A stretch of 64,000 nt of DNA from positions 496,001 to 560,000 of the forward strand of contig JNDT01001937.1 of assembly GCA_000697055.1 (NCBI GenBank). The letters are read 5' to 3'. The notes under the pieces are model-generated. The model was not told where the DNA came from. It was given only the letters and a program-made list of their open reading frames with translations, and did no database searches. Position 1 is the first letter of the stretch, and each line of letters begins with the position of its first letter. Origin of the DNA: Saksenaea vasiformis B4078. Taxonomy: Eukaryota > Mucoromycota > Mucoromycetes > Mucorales > Saksenaeaceae. This document shows, piece after piece, positions 1-12,621 of this stretch. The position numbers and the translations under genes were made by a program.

Positions 1-1340
1 TCTTTCTGTCAAAGGTTTTGTTTGTGAACCACGTCTCGCATCCACGATATCCAGCAGACTTTTTGCGACCAGTTTCACAAGTTGATTGCACGACAAGATG
101 GAGTCGTGATCTGTTGTCGTCCAAATATTAGGTATAGCTGTAGTGAACACCGTGAATCCATTCGTTTTGGGAATAAAACCACCAATGTTTGCGTTATCGG
201 GACAAATGATGGTATCCAAGATGCCGCCAGTGATGGAAATGAGCATCACATCTTTAAGTGCTGTGGCCGAGCGAGACCATTCTGTTTCTTTGAAACCGTT
301 CATCCAATAGTGGCCAATATCGTTGTATATTTTGGAAATTTTCCAGTCGAACGGCGCAGGGGGTAAAACATGCGGGGTTGAAAATGTTAAGATGGTGTTG
401 ATCGTTCCAGGTTGATAATTATGCAAGGTGAACATGGTTCTAGCGACCACACCACCCATGGAATGGCCGATGATGATAACGGATGTCGGGTCTGGTAGGT
501 CGGCATTGAACCGGGAGTCGAGTTTTCGTGATTGAGGGTAAAGTTTAAGAATGTAATCTACAGCGTCGTTAAGATATTCTGCTTGTTCGAGTAACGATTG
601 TCCGTGTAAAGCCGAGAATTCTTCATTGAAATCGACTACCAACAAAGGAAAGTATCACGCGTGATGAGATGATCGACATAATCCAAATTCACATGCTCCA
701 ATTTTTTTTACCTGTGAAGAAATCAAGACTACGAGCACCTTGGTCCCAGTTTTCAACGTGCCGTGAATAACGAGCGAAATGCTGGAACGCGGCTTCTGCA
801 GCAATTGAGCGTATCTGTTTGCAGCTACCAGCATGACCAGGAATAAATAACACTGGCACGCCTGTAGGCTTTTGAACGTTGATTTGAGTGCATGTCTATA
901 ATTAAGTAGTACAAACTTACCTGCTCGATAAGATCCACCCGTTTTTCCCGATACAGATACAGTGCATACTTCCCCACAAAGCGAGTCATTTCGCTATCAA
1001 ATCCTGTTTGTCTGACAAATTGTGGACGCATAAAAGTCTGTTTACAGCAACTATCTTCACGTAGACCGGTGAATGAATCCAGAATCATAGCAATGACGGC
1101 GAGGGAGAATATAATGAAAAAAAAGATCGAGAACTTGGCAGTCCTCGTAAGCTGGAATGTATGCGGCACCAACTTGCGAACTATGTACAGACGGCTGGAA
1201 GGAGAAGATGGTGGTGAGGGAGAACTTGCAGGGCTTGAGAAGAACGATGAATGCTCGATTTTCAGATTTGGTGTCTTTGATTGTTCGCTCGCTAATTTCT
1301 TGGTAGCATCGTTGCTATCCGGAACAGATGGCGAGTTCAT
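1..1340 (-). CDS. BST1: GPI inositol-deacylase, 5' part (runs off the left edge)
   Basis: PGAP1/Bst1-family serine hydrolase of the ER membrane. The family removes the acyl chain from the inositol of GPI anchors so that GPI proteins can leave the ER. Three exons read on the minus strand: 1340-921, 895-712 and 635-1 (open at the edge), with GT-AG introns. Residues about 1-65 are Ser/Pro-rich, and one hydrophobic segment near residues 70-90 fits the N-terminal membrane anchor. Exon 2 carries the family motif VPVLFIPGHAGS followed by KQIRSIAAEAA. Exon 3 has the lipase nucleophile elbow GHSMGG (catalytic Ser) and then a STPHVLPPAPFD stretch typical of the family. The start is the first ATG of a long exon upstream of the membrane segment. 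The C-terminal multi-pass part lies outside the window. Family is certain; the exact start is likely. Confidence 0.93.
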
Positions 1341-2528
1341 ATTGTGTTTCTCCAGAGCTCGGTAATAATAAATATAAGCGTATGAAGTTTTTTTATGATG
1401 TCTATGGTGTTTTTCTCCCCCCCGGCCACTGCTTTTGTCAGACAGTGTGTTACTGAAAAAGACGGGTTGTCAACACATAAGCGTCTTTCTTTTTTTCAGC
1501 CAGCAGCATGTGACTACAGCGGATGGCGTTAATAGCGCCGCTTGAAAATTGTTTGTAGCCTTGGCAAAAATAAGCTATTGTGGCATCAAATCAAAGTTGT
1601 AGCACGAGTCTAGAACTGTTCTTGGATTTTTGCTAACGCTTAGCAGTTCATTATTTTTAGTTTGGTACCACATGAGTTTTCATTAGATGTGAAGATACCG
1701 GGTTGGCAGTGCTCGAATATCAGCATGGCTAAAAATACTCTTTACTTAATGTCCTGTATTTTACGCTTTGGTGATATTGCTATTGGTAGATGATGTTTCG
1801 TTTCTTGTGCTCTGGATAAAAACTGGAGATCAACGTGGTATTCTATCATCTCCACACTCGTGCGAACGAGCCAGATCTACCATAGTGGGCGGATGGGCGC
1901 CATCCGTTACTCAGCAACCCACCTTATACTCATTGCTCTACACAGTTTATATAGAGCTTGTAATTCTTCTGTTTTCCTCGTCTAAGACATTGTCCTTGGA
2001 AAGATCAATGAGCCAGACAGACAATGTCTGAGCCAAGCACGTTCTGGGAGTGTTCGAAGTGTAATCAAATGACAGTGTAATGTCAAGAACAGAGAAGACG
2101 TTGGCAGATCTTGCATGCTGTCATGAATGGAATGCTATTATAGGGCATGGATTAACCCTTGGAGTCGTTTCACAAGATGGTGTACCGACGAATCGCAGGC
2201 CACATAAGTTAGCTCGTAAGAGAACTTCCTGCGTAAAGAATAAATGTCCACGGGAAATCAATCTTTAACAGGCAGAAATAGTAAAGAAAGCCCATCATAT
2301 TTTATAAAAAATGGGCCCCCCCCCCCTAACCCAAGGGAGCCATAAGCGTATCTAAGCCAGCTGTCGTGCGCACTAGTACAGGTGTCAATTAACGATATTT
2401 TCTCCCTACATCCTCTTTATTCAAACTTGTAGAAAAGAAAACGTTACATGATAGCATCTACAAGCATATCGGCAATGGGATTTACTCTTCAGGTACTAGG
2501 ATTGCGTTTTAATGTGTCAAACCAGAGT
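1341..2528. other. Intergenic, upstream of BST1
   Basis: No convincing gene. Short ORFs at 1768-2031 (+) and 2080-2268 (+) have no recognisable domain and poor codon character. A homopolymer run of 11 C lies at 2316-2326, directly after GGG. The BST1 promoter should lie in the first few hundred bases after 1340. Confidence 0.4.
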
Positions 2529-3343
2529 TTTATGACACATCCTCTATAATATCAAAACCCTGAATTTTCAAGCATTTTGCAGGGAACAGAGGACTTGAAA
2601 TTAGAAAGGGCGCACTGTATTACCGCTGGATCCATGATTTCTGCTGCGAAATCCTTGACATCAGCAGGGTTACAGTCATCCATAAGGCTGACGGACCGGT
2701 CGGGCGTCTTGCTCCTTGCCAAGTCGATGACCTCTTTTAGATCTGATTTGTTAACTATGTCATGGATCTTGGTCGCCGAAGACGGTACCAGATCTACGAC
2801 TTTATAGTACAACAGGCTATTTATGTTAGTATATATCACGATGTTCCGAAATATTTTACTTACTCCTGCTTGTAGAGATTAGGAACGTGCGCTGTAGTGG
2901 CACTATACTTTAGGATCGCCGATCGAACGCGCTCCGCCGCCATTTGGTCAGTAAATGGATCGTCCATGCCTGTGCCGATAATACCACATTGCGAATCATC
3001 AGCCGAGTTGCTATGTTGATCTTCCCGATAAGCTCTTTGTTTTCCTTTGCTAGGCTCTCGGATCTTGTCGCTCATCTTTTTCGCGGCTGCCTCTCGCGTA
3101 TCGTCAAGCAAATTCACGGCAGTGTTCTGGAATCGTTGTCATTTTTCTTCACCTTCAAACAGCTATTTCTTTTTTCTAGACTGTAAAAGCTGTCAGCAGA
3201 AGATTTTGGAAATGACGAAAGTCCCAGGAATACAAAAGAGCAAATTTTCTCATACAGTGCGCCCTCTCTAATTTCAAGTCCTCCGTTCCCTGCAAAATGC
3301 TTGAAAATTCAGGGTTTTGTTATTATAGAGGATGTGTCATAAA
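2529..3343. mobile_element. 815-bp element with 92-bp terminal inverted repeats
   Basis: The left end (2529-2620) and the reverse complement of the right end (3252-3343) match over 92 bases with only three mismatches; both begin TTTATGACACATCC. This is the structure of a small DNA transposon or an inverted segment duplication. No clear target-site duplication is visible. A degraded third copy of the inner TIR part (GGACTTGAAATTAGAAAGG) lies at about 3931-3957. Inside, on the minus strand, an apparently spliced ORF runs from 3117 to 2552 and ends within the left TIR. The element type is not known to me. Confidence 0.75.
2552..3117 (-). CDS. Unknown spliced ORF inside the TIR element
   Basis: Two minus-strand open segments join across a short GTAAGT...ATAG intron (about 2873-2822). 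The first part, residues 1-85, starts MNLLDDTREAAAKKMSDK and is charged. The second continues with a YYKVVDLVPSSATKIHDIV region and terminates inside the left inverted repeat. It has an ordinary protein-like composition, unlike the shadow ORFs around it. I recognise no transposase or other domain. It could be a captured host exon pair or part of a degenerate element protein. Confidence 0.3.
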
Positions 3344-4916
3344 GCCTTCTGAGTATGAATTGAGCTATGTGGTGGATAAAGCTCTCGTTTGACACGCTAA
3401 AGCGCAATCTAGTACCTTCCAAAATTGCTGGTGCCGGACAGGTCTCATGGATAATGCTGTTCATGAAGACGAAGCAACCTCAGTGCTGGATGAACTTGTG
3501 ACAAGCATGAATTGTCACCTTCAGGCTATCAAGTGTACCACGATGACAATACCCAATTTCGAGAATGACTGCCGAGAAGAAGAGGAAACTGTTGATGCAA
3601 GAAGTGAATAAGACGTATTCACTGATACAAAGACAAGGAGATTGTGAATGACGACATACATGACCTACAGAAGAGAAAAACTGCATTTTACTGAAAGATC
3701 AATTGTTTCGCATTGACCCAATGATAGATTTTCTTGATGAGGAGGTATTACATCATATTTTGCAAATGATCAATGCGATTACTAAACCTTTGAGCACTAA
3801 ACCTCCCCGGATAAGAGACTCAACCTCCTTTTCAGGCTTGAACTGGATATTACAGAAGATTTGAAAACCTACACTATGTTTTCTGCCGGTGGACCCAAAT
3901 TTCTTGAACAAACTGGGTTTCGAAATTATAGGGACTTGAAATTAGAAAGGTTGCACTGTGCTTCAAATAGCTTGCGCATTTCTTAATATTAAAAATACGT
4001 ACATACCAATAAACGAGCAGCAATGACGCAAATGATAACAATCAAAGAAGAGATACCCGTAGAAACAAACCCAAACGTAAGGATTATGTGGATTTCAGTT
4101 ATGTTCGTGTCTGCGAGCCTGTAGAAAGTGTCGAATGGAAAATTCCGACACTTTAGCTATGACAGTATATAGAAAGGGCCATGCTGTAATGATAGACATG
4201 ACTACTGAGAAATTATGGATTCTCTATCAAAGCCTCTCAGACGCCTATATAGCATCAATTTCTTTCGTATGATACCGGCACAATTTTTAAGCCTATCATG
4301 AGGACCTGTGGCCTGCGAAGTCTTTTACAGGCTCTCCTAACCATTCTCTCCTTTGCGAGTGTTGCTAACACTTCATTCCTTTCACCAGCCTTTCGCTAGC
4401 CTTCTTGTGCCTTTTATACCTTTCACAGGTAAAGGGCTTTCTTTTAGCCTTAAAAAGCATATTGATGCCTCACGAGTCCTTCCCCAAGATTTTTGCCGTC
4501 TTACAGATGATATATTGAAGAAGACTAGTATGACCAGAAGTCTCGGCACGGTCGAGATCCAAGATGAATATCTGAACGGTAGGCCTGGCCCCTGTCAATA
4601 AGCCTGTACGAATCTGTGATGATCGTCGTTTTCCGAATATGGATATCTCTAAATGACATGTGTAAATCGCTTGCGAGCTTCATAAACGTGCAGCGTCATC
4701 GTGGTGTATATTGTCGACATCTCTGTAAAGAGATAATTTCATTCACGCACTAATTGATCATGGCACCCTGACGTGTACTCACAGTAAAAAAAAAAAAAAT
4801 AGAAAGGGACTTCCAACGTCTCCGCAATCGATGCGACTGTGCCTCGGAAAATTACCATTACACCAATTAGGAAACTCATTATGATTTTAAATTACTGGAT
4901 TTTGAGTGAGCCTTTG
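3344..4916. other. Intergenic, degraded repeat remnants
   Basis: No supported gene. Contains the partial TIR-like match near 3931-3957 and a poly-A run at about 4787-4799. An open stretch at 4353-4601 (+) has no recognisable domain and is left out. Confidence 0.4.
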
Positions 4917-5626
4917 CATCAAATAAATATTACATTGCGTTTAAGCCGAATAGTTTTTGCACTGGAAAGTGATACGTCTTTGCGCTGAGGAGTAAGCCGT
5001 TTTGCGTTAATCCAAGGAATAGTTCGCGCCTGGATAACCAGAGTCTTGCATTGTGGGTACTTCAGTGCAGTATTCCCAGGTTCCCACCGGAAGCAGTAAA
5101 AATGTTTCACGATAAGGACAAGTTCCACCCAAAATGATCCGTATTTAAAAGGACGCATGAATTCTTTTTTTTTTTTCTTTGGCTCTGTTTTCTTTATTAC
5201 ATCCCCGGTACGTACTGTGATTTATTATACATACGGGATTCCTCACGTCTTTTTGTCTATTGTTCAGACTCACGGTCGTTAAACACAATAGCCGGCTATC
5301 AATGCCGTGCCGATCCCAACTCGCCGCCCCCACCCGCTACGGTGCGGGGCTGGCCCCTGTCGAATGGCAGGAGTGCCCTTCGGGGGTAAGTAAAAGACAT
5401 CAAAAAATCTTTCATTTACTAACCGTGAATACCGTTTTATGCTGCTCCAATATATTATGCGTCCACCGAGGGCCATGATGATGTAAGTAAACGTGTGATT
5501 CTGTTGCCAATTCATTAACCAATGACCGTATATTTTACTTTTCTCTCAGCGCAAATTTGGTTCTCCATGGACGCATAATTTATTTAGAGTAGCATAAAAT
5601 AGTGTTCAATAAACACTACTCAGTAT
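4917..5626 (-). repeat. Dispersed repeat family A, reversed copy
   Basis: Read on the minus strand this matches the other family-A copies in order: a start with GTTTATTGAA, then GCTACTCTAAATAAA, TTTGCGCTGAG, GACGCA, a CCCCGAAGGG block with a GC-rich GCGG-TGGGGGCGGCGAG segment, GAGCCAAAGAA, an ATACGGATCATTTT block, GGCGCGAACTATTCCTTGG, and an end at ATTTATTTGA. Intact copies share imperfect inverted termini. No coding capacity. It looks like a non-autonomous DNA transposon. Confidence 0.75.
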
Positions 5627-7290
5627 GTTTCCCACTTGAAGGTCCTTTGACGTACATCCAAACATACCGCTCATTTTTTACTTTGTTTTAACCGCTCTCA
5701 GTTGAGAGCATACGTGCTACGATGTGATAAAGGATCATCGGATGTTTTCCTCCACTATCCCTTCTATAGTCTCACGCGCCGAGAACCAGGCTGCTTAGTA
5801 TTGTCGGATACTTCAAATAAGTCAGGATGACAAGAGCTTCTTGTAATTTACTAAGGGAGTTAATAGTTCACGGGGTGATATCATTACTGCCACTGCAGGT
5901 CCATCACGTCTATCCGTATGCTCCCTTGCATCCGATGCTGCCCTATTTGGCTATGCGCATAATTGAGTAAATGGCTACGCCATTTACCCGTCTGTGATGT
6001 ACCGAACACCTTGTTTCATCCATGTAGAGAAAAACTGCGCAGTGAGCACATAAAAGACCCTGTTAATTAACGGGTCTCGTGTTGACTAAATCGGTTTACT
6101 CGTAGTGTACATACCTTATCGCACACTTCTTTGCGGACAGCTTGGAAGCAAGCTGATTGTTGTCTATAGAACTGTAGGCATTAGATTTCGACATCTGCAA
6201 TGCGTTACTGACGCAGAGTGACATTTGTGCATAGCAACAGCAAGATCTCCCGGTAAGAACTTCTTTGAGAGCAATCCGGAACTGTGAAAATCAATCAATT
6301 TCAGTCACTTTACTGGAATGAGAGATGGCTATATAGGCGGCGTATGTGTTATGATCAATCAACCTATTACAAGAGAAAGTTTAGAAATTGCATAAAAACA
6401 AACATTGGTCATCGCACCACACCATTCAATCTATACCATTTATAAACATTGAATTATTGACCGCAGGCGCATTGATATTGTCTATGACCTGCAGACTTTG
6501 GCAATTATGCTTGAGCATTGCCTTTTGTAACAATGGTCTTAGAAATCCTAAGTAAGATGCGAATGAAAAAAAAAAGATAGTAAAGCATAGACGACTTAAT
6601 CTGTATCGAAATGCAATCGACGCAAGTGCACAAGAAACGGCATTGACAGGAGAAAAGTCGAACATCTATCGCACTGACTTGCAAGGTTCGTCCTTGCCCT
6701 TGTTGCCAATTTAATAGCTAATTATGACGGAAGTATTTGTTCTAAAAAGAGAGAGAGTTTGTATTAAAGAAAAGTGACCATAGTCCAAGGGTTCAATGAG
6801 TCAGGACTATATAGCATTGGGTGCTAAGCAAAAGTTGGCAAGACAGCATTCAACAAGATACAGATGCGGGGATGAAGTTGCTACGAGTTAAGGAGGACGA
6901 ACAGGAAAAGAGGGGGATAGAGGAGCATATATTGCCAATCTCTTAAGATTGACACGAACCTATTGTCGGCGAACAAGATCAATTTTTTATCTACCAAAAA
7001 TTGTACCACTTTAGTATACCCCATCGCAATCAATACAGTAATTACATATATGCAATACATCCAAGTTTTATGTACGGCTTTGTCGCATTTCTCGTTTTCC
7101 ACTCTTTCTTTTTCTATAACTAGAAAGGATTAAAAAAAGAATAGGCGAAACTGCTTACTGCAGTTGCACAGTACTCTGGGCCATTTTCACGTTTTTTGAT
7201 ATTCGTTCGTGGAACCAGTATCGATTTTTTTCAGACCAAGCTTTCTCTATCTCGCTTCTTTTTCTTCTCTTTCTTTTATTCAACCTTTGC
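5627..7290. other. Intergenic, with pyrimidine-rich tract before the ArfGAP gene
   Basis: No gene recognised. Minus-strand ORFs at 6426-6665 and 6881-7102 are hydrophobic but match nothing known to me. The last about 60 bases (7230-7290) are strongly CT-rich, a usual feature just upstream of fungal start codons. Confidence 0.4.
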
Positions 7291-9894
7291 ATGTCTGATC
7301 CACCTACTTGCCCTGAATTGTCATCGTCTCATCAACGCATGTCAGTCCTCTCGACTCGATCCTCACCCATAGTGGTAGAGGATCAAGATCTGGACGACGG
7401 CCCACTCTTTCGTGCCACAGTCCAGCAACTTGAAAGCCGCACAAGCACACTCAAAGCGCATCTTAAGCGCATCCTTAAAACCGCAATGGCATCCGTCGAC
7501 GCACAGCGAGCACTGTTGGAAGCGGACGAGGCATTCCTAGTTGCGCTGCGTGAACCCCCCGCCGCAGAACCACTCATGTCAGCGTACCTAAACGATGCCT
7601 GGTCTGTCATGTATGAACAACGTGAACGGCTCCAGCATTCTATGCAGTCGCTGCTCATTGCTCCTCTTCAGAAGCTTTATGAGATGGATATCAAAGTGGC
7701 GGAAGTCAAGAGAAAGCAGTTTGACGAGGAGAGTAAGGAGTATTACCAATATTTATCGAAGTACCTCAGCATCAAAAGTGACTCGAAAGAACAAAAAAGG
7801 ACCGAGAGCGAAGCAAAGCATCTGGCTAAAAAACGTCGATTTGATTTGATGCGATTTGACTATTACAATTTCCTGATGGATCTTCACGGCGGCAAAAAGG
7901 AACAAGAACTGTTGTATCATCTCCTGAGCCACCAGCAGAAAGGTTACGGTTTCTACCAGTCTGTAAGCAACAACTTAATGGCCTTTAAGCCTGGCTTGGA
8001 TGATCTAGCAAATATGATGGCTGTGGCGTCGCGTGAACATAATCAGGTGAATAAGGAGAGATACGAGAAGCGAAAAATGTTGGAGTCCAAATGTGCTCAA
8101 AGCGAACTCCTGATCGAACCAAAAGAACCAGATACAACGACCTTAGCGACAAAGGAGGCAGTGCTCGAAGATGCACCCGTCGTTCCACAACCACTGGTGG
8201 ATGAGAGTAAATTTCGGGGAATTCGAGATTTGGAGCAACAAGATCGAGATTTCTTGTCAAGCAGCGGTCGACGCAAAGAGGGCTTTCTATTTTCAACCTC
8301 AAAACCATCCAAAAATAATGCATTTGATATGGCTCCTAGCGTAGCTTGGCACAAGTAAGTATATATGCGATGAAGATCATTGTTTTCTGATCCAGCATCA
8401 GGTACTGGTGTGTCTTGAGTGGGGGCCAAATGCACGAATACAGCAACTGGAAGAAGCATCTAGAAACGCACATTGATCCTATCAACTTACGGTTTGCTAC
8501 TGTACGGGAGGCACGGAATGTGGAGCGTCGATTCTGTTTCGAAATTATTACACCTTATTTCAGGCGTATCTACCAGGCAACTTCACAGGAAGAAATGCTG
8601 AGTTGGATAGCCACGATTAATAACGCAATTGAGAGTTTATTGAATGGTATGAGCAGTTCGGTAGATCTCAACAAAGATCAGCCACAGGAAAAATATAAGA
8701 AAGGTCATACACGATCATTGAGCGGCGCGTTGCAAGGTCTCGCTCACAAGAAGCGATCAGCAAAAGAACAGCCCAGCGAAGGCGTAGAATTATTAGCTTC
8801 CACACCATCTGATCGCTTCCGATGGTCAGGTTTCAGCTTTACAAGTGGTGTCAATGCGAGTTCAGCAAAATCGTTTGTGGGGAACTATACTTTTTCACCG
8901 CCTGACACAACAGTCAACACCAAAATGCTACTCCAGTTGCGTGAAGATATATCAAATAACTTTTGTGCCGACTGTGATGCAAAAAATCCAGAATGGTGTT
9001 CGTTAAACCTTGGTATTTTACTATGTATAGGTAAGTAATGCATATGCTTTACTCTTTTGGTAACAAGCAACAACAGAATGCTCCGGAATACATCGAAGTC
9101 TTGGAACGCATATATCCAAAGTCCGCTCTTTGACGCTCGACAGCGCATCCTACACGGCCGATATCATTGATGTATTACAGTCCATTGGTAATGCGCGCTC
9201 AAACGCTGTATGGGATGCAACGGAACGAGACGATAACAAGAAACCCTCGCCAAGTGATACCCGTGACGTCAAGCTCAAGTACATTCAAGCAAAGTACGTT
9301 GAGCGTACATTTGTCCGATCCTCCGAAGAAGAGAATCCAGGAGTACTTTTGTTCAACGCCATTGATCGTGACGATATACCGGGCGCACTCTATGCTGTTG
9401 CCTTGGGGGCTGATGTGAATATGTGCCGACCAGCCACTTCGACTGCATCACCACGTATCTCACTGCTGTCTTCCAGTGACGAAGAGGAAGAGGATAAACG
9501 TTCGACGATCATATCATCTTCATCGTCCCTAACCTTCCAATCATTTGTGATATCCGAAAACCAACGCGTATCCCCTACTATTACTATTGACGATGAAGAT
9601 TACTTTGTCCGTTATGCGCTCCATTTCGCCTTATTACATGGACGACCTAGCCAGGAAGGCGAGCGAAACCACGTGTTCCCAATGGCTGAATTCCTTTTAC
9701 AAAATGGCGCAGATGCGGGCATAATTGATCCAGCAACAGGCAAAACTTTGGCTGAACTTGTAGGATGTGGCACAGTTGTTGATGATGATGCTATTGCTTA
9801 TCTTAATCTCAAGAATGCTGCTCGTGGTCAATCGCCTATTTTTCGATCCAGTATGCCTCCTCCGTCGCGTACTTCCGGAGAATGCGGTACCTGA
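7291..9894 (+). CDS. BAR-PH-ArfGAP-ankyrin protein (ACAP/centaurin-beta type)
   Basis: Predicted GTPase-activating protein for Arf G proteins acting on curved endosomal or Golgi membranes. Three exons, 7291-8354, 8402-9030 and 9077-9894, give 836 residues. Order: helical BAR region about 40-260, Pro/charged linker, PH domain about 325-465 (KEGFLF, then the KYWCVL strand), and an ArfGAP C4 zinc finger split by intron 2 (CADC ... CIEC) followed by GIHRSLG with the catalytic Arg. A Ser/acidic linker and ankyrin-like repeats follow at about 675-790 (ALGADVN, LLQNGADAG). This order is that of human ACAPs and fission yeast Cnt6. The CT-rich leader ends just before the chosen ATG. Domain calls are firm; the exact orthology is not. 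Confidence 0.93.
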
Positions 9895-10423
9895 GAAAAG
9901 AAAAAAAAACTTATATCTAGCTTTTATTCCCCCCGAACACACCTTGTACCTCATATAGTTTATTAGTTACGCGTATCCCCTTGTAATTTTATACGCGTAT
10001 TTTCGATCCCCAAGTCTGGCTTCTTTTTACCCATAAACGCTTGCATCCTATTCGCGGAAGCAGTATTTACGATGGTAAGGCATAATTTATGATTATTATC
10101 ATCGTTCTCACTCAGCAAGCATGATCCGTGGCAAAATGATGAAAATAAAATAAAAAAATCAAGAAAAGTTTCCATTGCGGTGTCTGAGTCCTATCAGTCT
10201 TCTTCTGCTGACACACACTCTAGCAGATTTTCAGTTAACGGTAACATTCTCTATTCCCTCATTTGAAACGGATCTGCCAGTAACATCACCACAAGGTTGG
10301 CTCTATATTTTTAACAACGATCTGGTCTGTAGTAAGTGGTAAACGACAGCCGTACCACCGTTGTTCTCAATGACGAGAGGTGAGTTTACACGTTTATTGA
10401 CGGGGTTCTGATAGCTGCATTAT

Positions 10424-12243
10424 CTACTCATCGTCATCAATTTCTGCATCGACAATTAAGTTAGCGCTAGGCCACAAAGATTTTTCGTCGCACAGTTTGC
10501 GCTCGCTATCAGCTTCAAACGTCTTTCTTGGGTAAGGAGAGATGATTGTAAATGTATACTTGTGCTCGTAGCCTGCCGGTATTTCTCCCGATTCTATTTT
10601 CTGGCCTTCTTTTATCAGTGGGTACGCCTCGACAAAGCGATAAAGGTCCTAAACTTGTATATTAGATACAAGTGCCCTTTGTCAAGGTAGGTAATTAACA
10701 CATACCTCGATAGTCTGGTCACCTCGGAAACTTCTTACAACACGATCTCCATTCCCCAATCGAAAGCTCAACTTAGCCACTTTCCCTTGATAATCACTTG
10801 CAGGCTCCTCAGGCAAATTGCTGTACAGATAGCGAATATACTGTTGTCGTTTTTCGGCGTAGGTCTGTCGTTCTTCCTCTGCTCTCTTTATTTCTTTTTC
10901 TGCACGAGCAATTGCTTCTCTTTCCTCACGTGCTTTGCGCTCCTGCATAATGTCGTCAGTTGACGTTGACTTAGTTAAATTCCCAACCTTTTCTTGATCC
11001 GCTTTTAGACTTTCCCGGTAAGCCTTGTCTTGTTCTAGGCGTAGACGTCGCTCTAATTCCCTTTGCTCCTTCTCCATTTTCAGACGGTTCAAAGCATGAC
11101 CATGGCGTTGTTTAGCCGCCTCAAATCGACTCATAAATGCAGCCGGCGCCACCGGTCCTTCCATACGATCCACCACTGTCATCTTGGGAGATGTCGAGCC
11201 GGCAGGTGTTTGTAAAGCGATGATAGCTGTGAATGGGAACGTGGTGGCTTGCAATGTGCAGCTTACTAAGGGTTATTCTAATCAGAAAGCGTGGATGTAG
11301 ATAATAGAAAACCTACCTTGATGTGCCTCATATTCACGGACATTGCCTCCCCACACGAGCACGTTATTGTCTCTCAGAAACTCCGCCAATTCATCGGAAG
11401 CCAGTGTCTCCCTTGCACAGATGAGAACCCAAACCTAATACTATATATGGGCATACCTGCAGAATCTTTCGGTATCATCATGCTCGTCGCTCTGTAAAAT
11501 GATGACCAGAAAACGTAATTCACGCCGTGCCTTTTCCAAAACTTCCGAGTATCCACCTTGGAAAAATCCAATATGCTGATCACCGTAGCGTTCTTTATAT
11601 TCGCGGAGAAACTGTGCAGCTAACGTTTTTGGGTCACGACGCTGTGATCGCTCGGATTGACCGGTAATTGAAGGGCGTGATACGAGTCGCGCTTTGATTA
11701 ATCATAAGTACAGTTCACGAGTCTAAGATACGACTTACATGCTAGAGAGAGAATGGTCCACGTTATGTTCCATGCAAACCCAAAAGGCCACATCAGGAGC
11801 GACAATAAATAAGATTTTCTTTGATTCCGCTGATGTTCATGCTGCGGTCGTGGCGATTGCGTACTAGGTTCTTCCTGATGAGATGAAGTGGCACCAGTAT
11901 GACGCTGGCGGATGTTATTGGAGGGAGAAGTCAAAGGTTCTTCAGCGGGTGCAGATTCGTTTGATGTAGATTGTGTTGTTGTTGTTGTTGTACCATCGTA
12001 AAACTCTTGGACAGCAGGCTAAAATACATCACATTGAGATTGCATTCCCAAAGAGAAAGAGTATTACTTCTAAATTCCAGCTATGCTGCGCAAGTATGTC
12101 GATTAATCTTCCCAAGTCTTCCGTTTGAGTAATTGACTAACATAGACAGGATGTTAAATGATACTCTGACAGCAAAGGCATCAAACCTGAAATTGTTCCA
12201 GTACTCCTTTTTGTGTCCCGTCGAGTGCGTCTAACAAGGTCAT
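10424..12243 (-). CDS. FAF2/UBXD8-like UBA-UAS-UBX protein
   Basis: ER or lipid-droplet adaptor that recruits the Cdc48/p97 ATPase in ERAD (family knowledge). Seven exons: 12243-12187, 12136-12068, 12018-11739, 11691-11457, 11411-11317, 11247-10706 and 10648-10424; 500 residues. Order: UBA-like helix region at 17-42 (QHSWNLE), Thr/Ser/Gln-rich linker with a Thr run, hydrophobic hairpin about 110-135 (WPFGFAWNITWTILS), UAS thioredoxin-like domain about 150-310 (ELRFLVIILQSDEHDD, then FLRDNNVLVWGGNV), a long charged coiled coil about 305-385, and a C-terminal UBX domain about 400-480. The hairpin marks the FAF2/Ubx2-like branch rather than soluble UBX proteins. It ends 530 bp from the convergent ArfGAP gene. 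Confidence 0.94.
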
Positions 12244-12621
12244 GGTGTAAGAAGTAAAAGCAAAGGCGGAGCAGGTTACACACAGTGACTTGGAGGGTTT
12301 TATAAGCATTTCGCAGTTTCAACTCAGTTGTCAAATGCTTTAGACAAAGTTAGGTCTCGTAAGTGGACAAACTGGATATGAATGATAAAAGAGGTCATAT
12401 AAAAATGAGATGAATGAGTGTAATATGCGTAATGTTGACGAATTCACTTATGCCTGAGGAGTTCAAGACATGCAATTCCGTAAATCCGAGTACATATACC
12501 AATAAATGGTTGCTTTCCTCGGCGAGACTCGCTCCTAATATGGCAGAAGGCGCAGATACTCGTAGGCCTTGCAAGACTTTAGTTGCCCAATCTTTTCTTC
12601 GTAACCGTAGGATTCCAGCTC

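Noticed and set aside
1768..2268. Two plus-strand ORFs between BST1 and the TIR element
   Set aside because: Short, no domain, no splice-linked extension.
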